NCBI GenBank assembly: GCA_947359465.1
Contig: OX375879.1
Location: forward strand, 120,420,557 to 120,484,556
Length of the DNA stretch: 64,000 nt
DNA from: Metellina segmentata
Taxonomy: Eukaryota; Arthropoda; Arachnida; Araneae; Tetragnathidae
Reading direction: 5' to 3'
A program made the position numbers and the translations under genes. Positions 54,686 through 64,000 of this stretch are shown in pieces (the stretch's first letter is position 1; every line of letters begins with the position of its first letter). The notes below the pieces were generated by a model. The model worked only from the letters and a program-made list of their open reading frames with translations, was not told the origin of the DNA and did no database searches.

Positions 54686-55950
54686 AATCTATATATAAAT
54701 AAAGGACGTGCGTGTTTATATTCTCTATACAAATCTACACCGTCTGACCCATAAACACCAAATTTGGTACACTTATATTTTAGAAGGCTATTACTTTCAT
54801 GTTTTCAGACCATCTATAGCAATTACGACCATGAAAATTGGCACACAGGTATTTCTAAAAGGGCTCCTCGAAGTTCAAATTTTAAAATCAAAAGATTGTT
54901 TTCTTACAATAAACGAATATTCACAAGGAAACATGTTCTGCAGGAAACTTAAGGGGTCCGCCTACCTTAAAATAGCGAATTTCGACGAAAATTCTAATTT
55001 TTTTTTATTAAGTACTATTATTGCCTGCATTTTAACGTTTCCAAAACTGTTTCATTTTTAATTATACGACATTTAGAACCAAAGATATCGTTATTTAAAC
55101 GCAAAGTGATAGCAGTCGAATAAAACCGGAAGTGTCAATTCGAAACCGGACGTTAAAGGAAAAATCGAGTTTCATTCTTCTGTATTATATCACAATATAT
55201 ATCACAATGGGATATTATATCACAATGGCAGAAATTACCCGAGCTACTTTTAACCGTTTATAAGGATACCTATGTAATTACCCTGTATATTACTTTGTAA
55301 AAATATAATTTCTTTTGTAGCAAAAACTTTAAATGCATTTTCTCGCAAATGATAATTTTACAAAATAGTTACCACCGTTTTTTCAATAACTTCCACAATT
55401 TTTAATATTTTTACTAGAAATTTTGTACATGCATTTTAAATACTATTAACTATGATATCAATTAAAATTTTTAAATAATATAGTATATTCTTTGATTTAT
55501 AGCTGCTTTTGTGAATAATCTGCAACAAATTTTGAAAATTTTCATGAATATGTGCGTTACATGGCATATCTTCTTATGTTTACAAAATATTTCTTACATT
55601 TTAGTCCATTTTGAAGATTGTGGTTACATTTATATTTGTAAACAAAGGAAATTGATTTTAAGATATTATTATTTTTTCTACTGCTCTATAACCGTTTCCA
55701 TAAAATTTTATTAAAATTTACCTTGAATAACCAATTTTTTCAAATGGCAACAAAGAATAATTTTTTTTGGTACCATTTCTTTGTTTTACATCTGTTTTTT
55801 TTAACTATATAAAAACATAAAAAGCAAAAAGCTAAAACAATTTGTTTTAAAAAAAGTTTCGACGGTAGGCGGATCCCTTAACACAGGGAAATGTCGAGGT
55901 CATATATGAGCATTTTCTAATTTTCATAAATTACAATCATTATCTTCTTT
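54686..55950 (+). mobile_element. Helitron-like element split by a TTAA MITE
   Basis: Starts TATATATAAATAAAGGACG, then AAATCTACACCGTCTGACC, GAAAATTGGCACACAGGTAT and GAAACATGTTCTGCAGG. The MITE at 54953-55877 interrupts it at TTAA, after which ACACAGGGAAATGTCGAGGT continues the same consensus (compare 49520-49545). The CTAG end is not preserved. Confidence 0.5.
54953..55877. mobile_element. 925-bp MITE with TTAA target duplication
   Basis: Inverted ends GGGGTCCGCCTACC and, inverted, GGGATCCGCCTACCGTCG. TTAA occurs on both sides (54949-54952 and 55878-55881). Very AT-rich interior without coding capacity. TTAA duplications are made by piggyBac and Kolobok transposases; the GGG ends favour neither firmly. 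Confidence 0.8.
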
Positions 55951-56094
55951 ATCAATATTTTTCTGATGTCTTTTTCGAATTGCTCTAATTCAGCTCAGGA
56001 AGTCGAAATTCGATATTTTGCACACCTCGTTTTTCAGAATTCTCCATTTTTTCAACGGAATTTTGTTTCTGTTTGTAAATGCCTTTGTCTTTTG

Positions 56095-56250
56095 TTTTGG
56101 AGAGTGGGGTGCCAGCTCAGGTGTTGCTTCGTCATCTGACCGTGGTTCAAAATTACGAGGTGTTGTCCTCGGATCTTTCTCTTAAGGAATCGATCCCAGA
56201 CCGTCGTCAATAGCCCGTTGTGTTGCTCTAGTACGACGTTAACTAAAAAA
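56095..56250 (+). repeat. SINE copy, 3' part
   Basis: GAGTGGGGTGCCAGCTCAGG, CGTCATCTGACCGTGGTTCA, the ATCTTTC block and the tail TTGCTCTAGTACGACGTTAA. Confidence 0.85.
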
Positions 56251-56689
56251 TATGTTTGACCATCCCTTTAATATATCTTGCTGAATAGTTCTATCTGAGG
56301 AATATATATTCAATAAAAGAAAACATTTTCCCTCGATATCACGCAGGATCCATTTCCTAGGTTGATTGGCTGCATTGAATTATGAGGCAAGTGCCACATT
56401 GGGCTAAGCAGTCCCAAATACAAGATACACAACGTCAAGTAATGGACAAACACGCAATGGAAATTTTGCTGACACAGAAGAGAGGAATGCACCCGGGGAG
56501 GAATCAAATATGAGTCGCCTACAATTCACAAGGGGAGATATTTGAATTCTGTTGGGGATACTTTATGGATGCGTTCATTTCCTGATATTTTGGATCAATC
56601 CGAAAAAAAAGTGGATCTGTTGAATATCGGTGCTACAACACAACGGACTATTAGGGACGGTGCGATGTCCATCCTGAAGGTAACGATCC
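56251..56689. other. Unassigned stretch
   Basis: No gene recognised. A minus-strand open frame (56310-56507) lacks any motif. Confidence 0.4.
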
Positions 56690-56880
56690 AAGGACAACAC
56701 CGCGTCATTTAAAACTACGGTTAGATGAGGACGATGACAAAATTCTACACCACGCCAACTTCAGGGCATTTGAGATCACGACAGCTTTAACGTGCACCAG
56801 CCCCCTTTGTACACGACAGTCTTTGGCTGTAATCGAAGTCGCTACCCTCCGGTTTCAAATCCGTACTGATCCGTATCGGG
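56690..56880 (-). repeat. SINE copy (minus)
   Basis: Complement has CGGAGGGTAGCGACTTCGAT, ACTGTCGTGTACAAAGGGGG and GGCTGGTGCACGTTAAAGC. It sits head-to-head with the next copy. Confidence 0.8.
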
Positions 56881-56884
56881 TCGC

Positions 56885-57030
56885 TCAGGTGTTGCTTCGT
56901 CATCTGACCGTGGTTCAAAATTACGAGGTGTTGTCCTTGGATCTTTCCCTCTAGGGACTGATCCCGGACCGTCGTCAATAGCCCGTTGTGTTGCTCTAGT
57001 ACGACGTTAACTAAAATTACCATTACCATT
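56885..57030 (+). repeat. SINE copy, 3' part
   Basis: CTCAGGTGTTGCTTCGTCAT to TTGCTCTAGTACGACGTTAA with an ATTACCATTACCATT tail. Nearly identical to 56095-56250. Confidence 0.85.
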
Positions 57031-57149
57031 TACCGTATCGGGTCACTGAGGACCCCAATATTTTAGGGAAATAGTATAAGGTGCTAAGTACGTCGATCCA
57101 GAATATCGATACTTTGACCCAAACATGTTAGCAATTTGGTAATTTTCAA

Positions 57150-57275
57150 TTAACATCGTACTAGAACAACACAACGGGCTATTGACGACGATCTGGGATC
57201 AATCCCCTAATGGAAAGATCCGTGGACAACGCCATGTCATTTTGAACCACGGTCAGATGACGAGGCACCCCTACA
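57150..57275 (-). repeat. SINE copy (minus), 3' part
   Basis: Complement of the tail and CATCTGACCGTGGTTC region (AACATCGTACTAGAACAACA, GAACCACGGTCAGATGACG). Confidence 0.8.
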
Positions 57276-57289
57276 CCAACCCTACAAAA

Positions 57290-58680
57290 ATGTTAGTACA
57301 TGTAGTGCATAAGTGTAAGTTGTGACGAAGTCTGTGACGAGGGCAAAAACAAGCACTCGGCGGATACTTTTTGTTCGGGCAGCCATCCGCTAATGAAGCT
57401 ATCGGCAAAAGGGGAAAATTAACATCCAATGGACAGACCGATTTTTAAACCAGCCAACAGCGAGAGGACAAGTGTGTCGAATGAACGAGAGGGGGGCCAA
57501 CAAACCCCTGTAACTTTTAGAGTCGAGAGAGACGAGAGAAGACTTTCGAGAAAGAAGGTCAACAGACCCGAGGGATCAAACTGATCCGGCTGAAGTGAAA
57601 CCGTTCTCGGTTTTCCAATACCCCGTCTCTGGAGACGTGCCGAGTCGCGACAGAACGTGCACTCAGAACGTTTTGCCCAAACTGGGATTCCGTCTATCAG
57701 ACGCGAGAAAAGCTCAAGCCTGAACTGCTACTGTGCTGACTTGCGTACACACCTGCGAGAACTTTTGGTGAAGTTCACCCGAGCTAGAAACATTTACTCA
57801 CCCGAGTAAGGTCTGGAGAAGGGCTCACCCAAGCCGGATAGTCCAAACCCGAGAACTTTTGGAGAAGCTCACCCGAGCTAGAAACATTTACTCACCCGAG
57901 TAAGGTCTGGAGAAGGGCTCACCCAAGCCGGATAGTCCAAACCCGAGAACTTTTGGAGAAGCTCACCCGAGCTAGAAACATTTACTCACCCGAGTAAGGT
58001 CTGGAGAAGGGCTCACCCAAGCCGGATAGTCCAAACCCGAGAACTTTTGGAGAAGCTCACCCGAGCTAGAAACATTTACTCACCCGAGTAAGGTCTGGAG
58101 AAGGGCTCACCCAAGCCGGATAGTCCAAACCCGAGAACTTTTGGAGAAGCTCACCCGAGCTAGAAACATTTACTCACCCGAGTAAGGTCTGGAGAAGGGC
58201 TCACCCAAGCCGGATAGTCCAAACCCGAGAACTTTTGGAGAAGCTCACCCGAGCTAGAAACATTTACTCACCCGAGTAAGGTCTGGAGAAGGGCTCACCC
58301 AAGCCGGATAGTCCAAACCCGAGAACTTTTGGAGAAGCTCACCCGAGCTAGAAACATTTACTCACCCGAATAAGGTCTGGAGAAGGGCTCACCCAAGCCG
58401 GATAGTCCAAACCCGAGAACTTTTGGAGAAGCTCACCCGAGCTAGAAACATTTACTCACCCGAGTAAAGTCTGGAGAAGGGCTCACCCGAGCCGGATAGT
58501 CCAAATCGGAGTCCTGCGGAAAAAGGACAATTCACCATATCCGGTAAAGATCTACCACCTAGACTCTACCAGTCTGTAAACGCCACCTACCAAATTCCGT
58601 CAAAGTTATTCTTTTATTGTAAATAAATATGTTAATCGAGACCACGGCGAACGTTCTTATATAGTAGATGAGGCTTCCAT
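57290..58680 (+). mobile_element. Possible solo LTR or LTR-like element containing a minisatellite
   Basis: A GC-richer block from about 57314 (TGTAAGTTGTGACGAAGTC) to about 58660. It has a late TTTTATTGTAAATAAATATG stretch like a polyadenylation region and ends near CGAACGTTCTTATA. That layout resembles an LTR with a repeated U3. No internal genes, no clear target duplication, so this is a suggestion. Confidence 0.35.
57757..58508 (+). repeat. 94-bp minisatellite, 8 units
   Basis: Units start GAGAACTTTTGGAGAAGCTC at 57757, 57851, 57945, 58039, 58133, 58227, 58321 and 58415. They are almost identical, and each contains an inner half-repeat (GAGAAGCTCACCCGAGC versus GAGAAGGGCTCACCCAAGC). Confidence 0.95.
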
Positions 58681-58829
58681 CCCCAAGACGTCACAAAGTG
58701 TATAGTAAGTATGTGGATCCGAATATAGTGCAGACCATAACATAGAGCAGACTAGAAAACAAACGCTCGCGTTCTTCTGCGCATATCTGTTTTGTTTTCA
58801 CTGTCAAGGGGTTCTGAACAAGATCGATG

Positions 58830-59125
58830 TTGGAAGAGTAACTGTTTAGCAACCTGAGGATTTCGAGTTCGAATCCAATCAAAGACCGTCGTGTTCAAAA
58901 CGGGCTGGTGCATGTTAAATCTGTCGTGACCTCAAATATCCTCACGTTGGCGTGGTGTGAAAGTGTGGAGAGTGGGGTGCTAGCTGAGGCCGTGCACTCG
59001 TCATCTCATAGTGGTTCAAAATGACGTGGTGTTGTCCTTGGATCTTTCCGGGTTGATCTCCGACCGTCACCAACAGCTCATCACGTTGCTCCAGAGCGAT
59101 GTTACTTAAATACCTACCCACCTAC
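58830..59125 (+). repeat. SINE copy, nearly complete
   Basis: GTTTAGCAACCTGAGGATTT with a good box B-like GAGTTCGAATCC, the body GGGCTGGTGCATGTTAAATC, GGCGTGGTGTGAAAGTGTGG, and the tail GTTGCTCCAGAGCGATGTTA ending in TACCTACCCACCTA. Confidence 0.85.
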
Positions 59126-59429
59126 GATGCCATGGATTACTACAATTGATTGCACCACAACCGACAAAGATCGTATCGCTGTTCCGGAAGAACAATTACG
59201 CTAATGTAATTCACCGATTTGTTCAGAATTTGAAACCTTAATACATCGTACGTTATTACCGTTAAATACAACGTGTGAGAACTTTTAATAAAAAAAAAGT
59301 GGGGTTAATTTTTAAATGTTATTTTTGTTACAACACATTTATGTTACTTTAAATGATACCATCCATGCAGGCGTGTTTTGAATATTCACCCCTCGGTTTT
59401 GCAATTGCATCTTTGTTCTCTTAAAACTA

Positions 59430-59600
59430 GGTGGGTAGGTAAATAAAATAAACATCGTACAGGATAGACACAACGGCTTTTTGGGGATTAACCGGGATCC
59501 ATCCACACCACGCTAATATGAGGACATTTTAGGCTTTGACACAGATTTAACGTGTACTAACTCCCATGTACGCGGTGGTCTTTGGTTGGATGGAGTTTAA
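59430..59600 (-). repeat. SINE copy (minus), shortened
   Basis: Begins GGTGGGTAGGTAAATAAAAT (complement of the tail) and ends in TGGTCTTTGGTTGGATGGAG. The CATCTGACC block is deleted. Confidence 0.75.
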
Positions 59601-60099
59601 CATTTGGAATGAAATATTCAACACGAAATCACTTACGATAAAATCAATACATTTTTATAAAATATTTTTACAATACATTGATTGACATTTTTATTCACTG
59701 TGTGTTTTACGTCATAAAACGGACAGACTTTAGATTACGACGCTAATGCACTAATGTCGTTGTTCCAATCAAGTTCAACACACGTCTTTTACAATCGTTG
59801 TAAGCAACATTTCCGTCATTGTTGCACTGAGATGTGAATCACAACTAACGCATACGTCCTTCTTCTAAAGGAAGATGAGAAACAGAAACAATTTGAACGA
59901 TGACGCGATGCTGTGCAGCTGAGTTGAGTGTTACGATAGTTTTATACTTGTTACTCTGAAAGAAGGAAACATGTCAAAAACAATTTATTCATTAACTCCA
60001 TTACTTGCACTTGTGTCATTGTTATCCCGGAGTACAGATCTCGAGACAAAACTAATTTCGATGATATTAAATCGCTTGCATCATGTTATAACAAGCCGA
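59601..60099. other. Unassigned stretch
   Basis: No exon or repeat recognised. Confidence 0.4.
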
Positions 60100-60285
60100 C
60101 CAACCGGTCTAGTGGTTTATTGTTATAGTGTTGGCCTCTGAATAGGTGCACAAGATGCTTCACAAGTGACCATCATTTCTGGCCTTGTATAAGGCTACAA
60201 TGACTTCGGTCAATTCTGTGCTGTATTGTATTTGTCTTTGCAATCTGTACCCAGCCTTGCCATTGGAAATTAAAAAAAATAATTT
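60100..60285 (+). repeat. Second, different tRNA-related SINE (degenerate)
   Basis: Starts CCGACCAACCGGTCTAGTGG and has TGTTGGCCTCTGAATAGGTG, which resembles a tRNA head of the GGTCTAGTGGTTAG...TTGGCCTCTGAA type. The unrelated body ends in CATTGGAAATTAAAAAAAAT. It shares no body with the abundant SINE. Identification by resemblance only. Confidence 0.4.
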
Positions 60286-60401
60286 TATAACAAGACTTTT
60301 CCTAATCTGAATTTGATATCAAATTCAGATTGGTAAAATTCAAATTAGATAACCCAACTTGACTTATTAAAGCGTATTGGGAAATATTGCCTTAAAGATA
60401 C

Positions 60402-61660
60402 AGGGGTTAGACAAAAATATGGAAACGCCTCGTGAAATGCATGCCTGAAACGAAATATTTATTCTAGTGAAATGCATGTCTGAAACGAAATATTTTTTCT
60501 AGTGAAATGTGTAGGTGGTGCTGGTGTTTTCGCCTACTGACGCCACCTATACAACGTCGTAAATACGTTGTGCAGGTTAGTCATTTTCGGGGCACTGTTC
60601 TGAGAAGTTGTAATTGCATCATGTCAGAGCTAACAGACTTCGAAAGTGGGAAAAAGTTGGAACTCGTCTGGTGGGTGCTTCTATAAGCAAGGTGGCCGAA
60701 GTGTTTAGTGTTTCAAGAGGTACTGTATCTAAGATTTATTCCGCATATTTGAAAAGCGGAAAAACATCATCCGCTAAATCACAGCGCGGACTAAAGTGTG
60801 TTGAGGGATCGTAGCAGACAATCATTAAGGGGGATTGTGACTAAAAATAATATGAGCGCAGCTGCAAAGGTTACTGCTGAAATGAATGTCTTGCTCACAA
60901 ACCCTGTGAGTACCAAAACAATAAGGAGGGAACTACATAAGCAGGGTATTTTTGGCCGAGATGCAATTGAAAAATCATTCATTAGTGATGCTAATGTCTG
61001 TAACAGAAAAAATTGGTGTTTAAGTCATAAAACCTGGACTATGGAGCAATGGAAGACAGTAACTGGGTTGAATGAGTCTTGTTTCGCATTGTTTCCGACT
61101 TCTGGCCGAGTTTACGTCTGGAGAACGCCATTCCAAGACTATAATACAGACTGCTTGTAGTCAAGAGTGAAACATTGTGGGGGTTCTGCGATGGTTTGGG
61201 CAGCCATATCGTGGTTTTCTGTGGGCCCCGTGATTACTCTGCAAGGGCATATTAAGGTCAAGGATTGGGTGAACATTTTGGCCGATCAAGTCCATCCCAT
61301 GGTACAAACTTTGTTTCCCAATGGTGATGGTATCTTCTAAGACGCCAAAGCCACTATTCAAACAGCTCGCATCGTCCAGGACTGGTTTTCTGAGCACGAG
61401 GATGATTTCTCACATCTTCCCTGGACACTACAGTCACTAGACCTCAATATTATTGAATCTTTGTGGTCTACATTGGAGAGGAAAGTGCGTGATCGCTACC
61501 AACCGCCATCATCGTTATTTGAACTGGTCAACGTTTTGCAGGAAGAATGGTACAAGATTCCCTTGTAGCAAGCATACAGGATATAACCCTATCTATGCCA
61601 TAACCGTATATATGGCACTGGCACCAGCAAGGCCGGCGCCTGCCACACAAAAAAACTGAT
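60402..61660 (+). pseudogene. Decayed Tc1-like transposon with transposase pseudogene
   Basis: The left end CAGGGGTTAGACAAAAATAT is a Tc1-type terminal repeat. A duplicated 37-bp block (60432-60508) follows. The transposase reads SELTDFESGKK, SISKVAEVFSVSRGTVSKIY (helix-turn-helix), a frame change near 60795, VTAEMNVLLTNPVSTKTIRR, then ALFPTSGRVYVWRTPF, a stop at 61158-61160, and NIIESLWSTLERKVRD. The first catalytic Asp appears changed (GLNESCF where SDESCF is expected), and a stop replaces the residue before the second. The right terminal repeat was not found. Dead copy. Confidence 0.85.
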
Positions 61661-61743
61661 CACTTTGAGAAACAATTTATATATGGTATACAGATATTAA
61701 TTATTTTTCGTGATTATAAGACCCCTCCCCCTAAAATATCTAA

Positions 61744-62072
61744 AGGCGCGTGTTCATTTTCGAGCCAAACCGTTCGCTAGTAGTTCTCATGATTGGGACG
61801 GAATTTTGGGCGTCTTATGAACCGCTCGTGGCGATCCACTTCCTGTCGGTTTTTTGACGAACACAAAGGCGTTCTCGGTTCAGATTGGGACCGCTCGGTG
61901 TCATGAGCAATTCGTTGCTTTTCTTTCTTGTCGCGAACCTCCGGTCGCAATTGTCATCACCGGTGGCTGATAAAGAACTGCCTGGTGGTTCCTTCCTTTC
62001 CCATGGATCGGTGGAAGTTCGTTGTGAAAATGATTTCAACAAACGGTTCGGCTGGTAAATGTAAACGCACCT
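61744..62072. mobile_element. 329-bp Harbinger-like MITE
   Basis: Inverted ends AGGCGCGTGTTCATTTTCGA and, inverted, AGGTGCGTTTACATTTACCA. Both continue into AGCC(A/G)AACCGTT, about 35 bp. TAA flanks both sides (61741-61743 and 62073-62075). A 3-bp TWA duplication and GTTTACA-type ends fit PIF/Harbinger. An open frame crossing it on the minus strand (61815-62225) is not a supported gene. Confidence 0.65.
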
Positions 62073-62078
62073 TAACGA

Positions 62079-62426
62079 TATCAAGAACCAAAATTCAACT
62101 GACCCTAAAGTTGTTGCTTTTGGAAAAAACAGTACTTCTGGTATTGCAAAGAAACTGAAAGATTTCAGGTTCGTGTGTTGCTTGGTCGCATGGTTTGACA
62201 TATTATTTAGAGTCACTCTTGTCAACTTTAGAGGGAAAATGTCAACTTACACAGTGCTTTAGACCTGATTGAAAACGTCAATACTTTTTTTGGAAAATAC
62301 GAGATCGGAGAATGGTATGAATGGTGTCATAACCGATGCAAAAGAGCTGGCAGAGAATTTGTGATCAATCGAGAGTTTTATTTTGAATCACCAGGTCAAG
62401 ATGACGTTCATAGCCTTCAGCAATGA
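62079..62426 (+). pseudogene. Unrecognised coding fragment, possibly two exons or a broken gene
   Basis: 62079-62163 reads DIKNQNSTDPKVVAFGKNST and SGIAKKLKDF. 62262-62426 reads LIENVNTFFGKYEIGEWYEW, CHNRCKRAGREFVINREFYF and ESPGQDDVHSLQQ, then a stop. Amino-acid composition looks protein-like and a CTTTAG acceptor-like site precedes the second piece. I do not recognise the family; a transposon gene or an old host exon are both possible. Confidence 0.3.
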
Positions 62427-64000
62427 GTAAAAATGAACTGATAGAGCGCTGTTTTTTTTTTTTTTTTTGAATCTGCATACAGTTTTGACTGAGAAAACCG
62501 AATGTGGTCCAAATTGAAACGAATTAAAAACTACCTGAGGTCGATCATTTCCTAATTGCGTCTAAGCGGATTAGCAAACTTGACCCCAGAAAACGAGTTG
62601 CTTAAGTCACAATTTGAAGAGATTTTGCAAAGCAAGAGGCCAGAAATACACTTTTGATGTCTCTATTTTGCAATTTTTTCGTCATCACAGCAGAACAAGC
62701 GTTTTTTAAATCATTCGATAATGAGAATATTTTTCATCGTATTTTATTTTCAATAATAAATTAATGCTTTAATATTCAATTGCTGAAATACTAAATGCAT
62801 ATTGTACATATTATGCTATAATGGAAAGCTGACTTTACCATCTATATAAATAAGAATGGAGTGTTTGTTTGTACATTCAATATTTTCGACCCATTTCAAG
62901 TTTTCTATCCGTTTTGGACCCTTCTGATGCCGAATCCGCCTTTTTCTCGTTTGGTGTCTGTCTGTCTGTCTGTCCGTCTGTCTGTCTGTCTGTCTGTATG
63001 TTGTGCCCTATACACGTCCACGCGGTTTAAGATATTTTCATGAAAATTTGCATACAGTGAGTACTTATCTTCATTTAGTGAGTGGCATTGGTTGCGAAAG
63101 TCTCTCTGTCCGTCTTTCTGTTCTATGTTCGATTTTGTGTTTGTGTGTTTGTGTAACCATCATATGAATTATATTCCAGATATTTGATTGCATTGTATTT
63201 TATTTTATACATTATCTATTAGTTTAGTGAATGCAATATTAAACATTTCTTTATTGTTATATTTATTTGAGTTTCATGCTAAAACACTTGAGTAAGTATA
63301 CTTAAATCAACCATAATTTGGTAGTTTTGGAAAAATTGGAATGTCTATTGAATAGTACGATTACTTCGATTGCTTTACCAGTACTGCTGAAAAAGTAATT
63401 ATTCTTCAAAAAATTATTTTTTTTTATGGAATTTCATCTCTGATACTTCATTTATTTCGAGTCTTATTTTTATTCTTTGCGCAATGAAAACGATTTCCGA
63501 ATATTTGGGACAGACGATATTTTTCAATGAAACGAGAATGAACTAGATCGCGCGAGCAGTGATATTTTTTCTGGTTCTTTCGCTCTGAATTAATTTCACA
63601 TTTCTAAATTTTGTACACTTTTAGTTGTAAGTTGTGGCAACTGTGCGAGATCAAGAGATAAAACTGAATCACAAATTAATATCTTTCGAACAATTTTTTG
63701 CGACATCTTTTATTTTGTTTTACTTTGCTGTTTCCTGTTTTAAATATTTATTATTTTAATAAATGTGTTTTCCTTCTCATCACACGCAACAGCTCCACAA
63801 AGTATTAGACTTAAAAATGTTAGGTAAGTCAGTATAAATTTTCAGTAAATTTTAAGTGTAGTTATGCCATTATTGAAAGAATCATGCCGTTATTTAAGGA
63901 ATAATGCCGTTATTGAAAGAATAATAATGTTTATTAATCCAAACTGGAACTTTTTCCAACATTAAAAAATTCGTTGTAATAATGACAGCAGAAGATTGCA
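62427..64000. other. AT-rich stretch with a Helitron-like start and CTGT microsatellite
   Basis: About 62843-62900 (ATCTATATAAATAAGAATGG, TTGTACATTCAATATTTTCG) resembles the 5' end of the Helitron-like elements above. A (CTGT)n microsatellite follows at 62958-62998. No gene recognised to the window end. 63860-63920 contains three copies of an ATGCCGTTATT(G/T)AA-type motif. Confidence 0.4.

Noticed and set aside
61815..62225. 136-residue open frame on the minus strand
   Set aside because: It spans a MITE with inverted ends and TAA duplication and has no recognisable domain; it is a by-product of the repeat.

Overview
The window looks like arthropod, most likely spider (chelicerate), nuclear DNA: AT-rich, intron-bearing and packed with nested transposable elements. 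The spider assignment is inferred from the Ty3/gypsy lineages, the DD41D element and a CYP3-clan P450. Almost all long open reading frames belong to mobile elements. The only host gene I can identify is a cytochrome P450 on the minus strand. Five clean exons (45369-45421, 43798-43894, 42256-42372, 35332-35420, 33912-34057) join in phase to give a CYP3A-like N-terminal half, and a probable signal-anchor exon 1 lies at 54044-54123. Exon 2 was not found, and the haem-cysteine half is not in the window.

Layout, left half (1-32996). Mariner remnant (1-420), SINE fragments, a foldback MITE (2683-3523) and a Tc1 remnant (4122-4650). Next is a Ty3/gypsy element with LTRs and a gag-protease ORF but no RT or integrase (4948-9945), inserted in a SINE with a GTGT duplication. 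Then a Helitron-like non-autonomous element (10293-10658) and a complete DD41D ('rosa'-type) transposon with an open 358-aa transposase (10661-12120). A full gypsy gag-pol element (12185-17535) and a second one (26014-32852) both sit in (TA)n tracts and have LTRs that are almost identical. Between them is a decayed Helitron (about 17579-25929). It consists of a deleted Rep/helicase gene, a satellite of about 13 units of 232 bp and a hairpin/CTAG 3' end. The satellite is split by a young non-autonomous gypsy element (19883-23985).

Right half (32997-64000). The P450 locus has introns filled with repeats: an 18-bp-type AT-rich array, a 3.3-kb Harbinger-like element nested in a SINE (with a small MITE inside it), hAT-like, TTAA-type and 8-bp-TSD MITEs, Tc1 remnants, many tRNA-derived SINEs and two homogeneous minisatellites (86 bp x 7 and 94 bp x 8). 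Two short plus-strand putative exons (54351-54390, 54569-54635) lie head-to-head with P450 exon 1. The last 10 kb hold a decayed Tc1 element, a small Harbinger-like MITE, an unrecognised coding fragment and AT-rich sequence.

How it works together: the gypsy elements form two groups. One has a tRNA-Leu-type primer site and only gag/protease remnants, so it would need enzymes from elsewhere. The other has fused gag-pol and LTRs suggesting recent insertion. The layered insertions (gypsy in SINE, gypsy in Helitron satellite, Harbinger-like in SINE, TTAA MITE in Helitron-like element) can be ordered in time from their target-site duplications.
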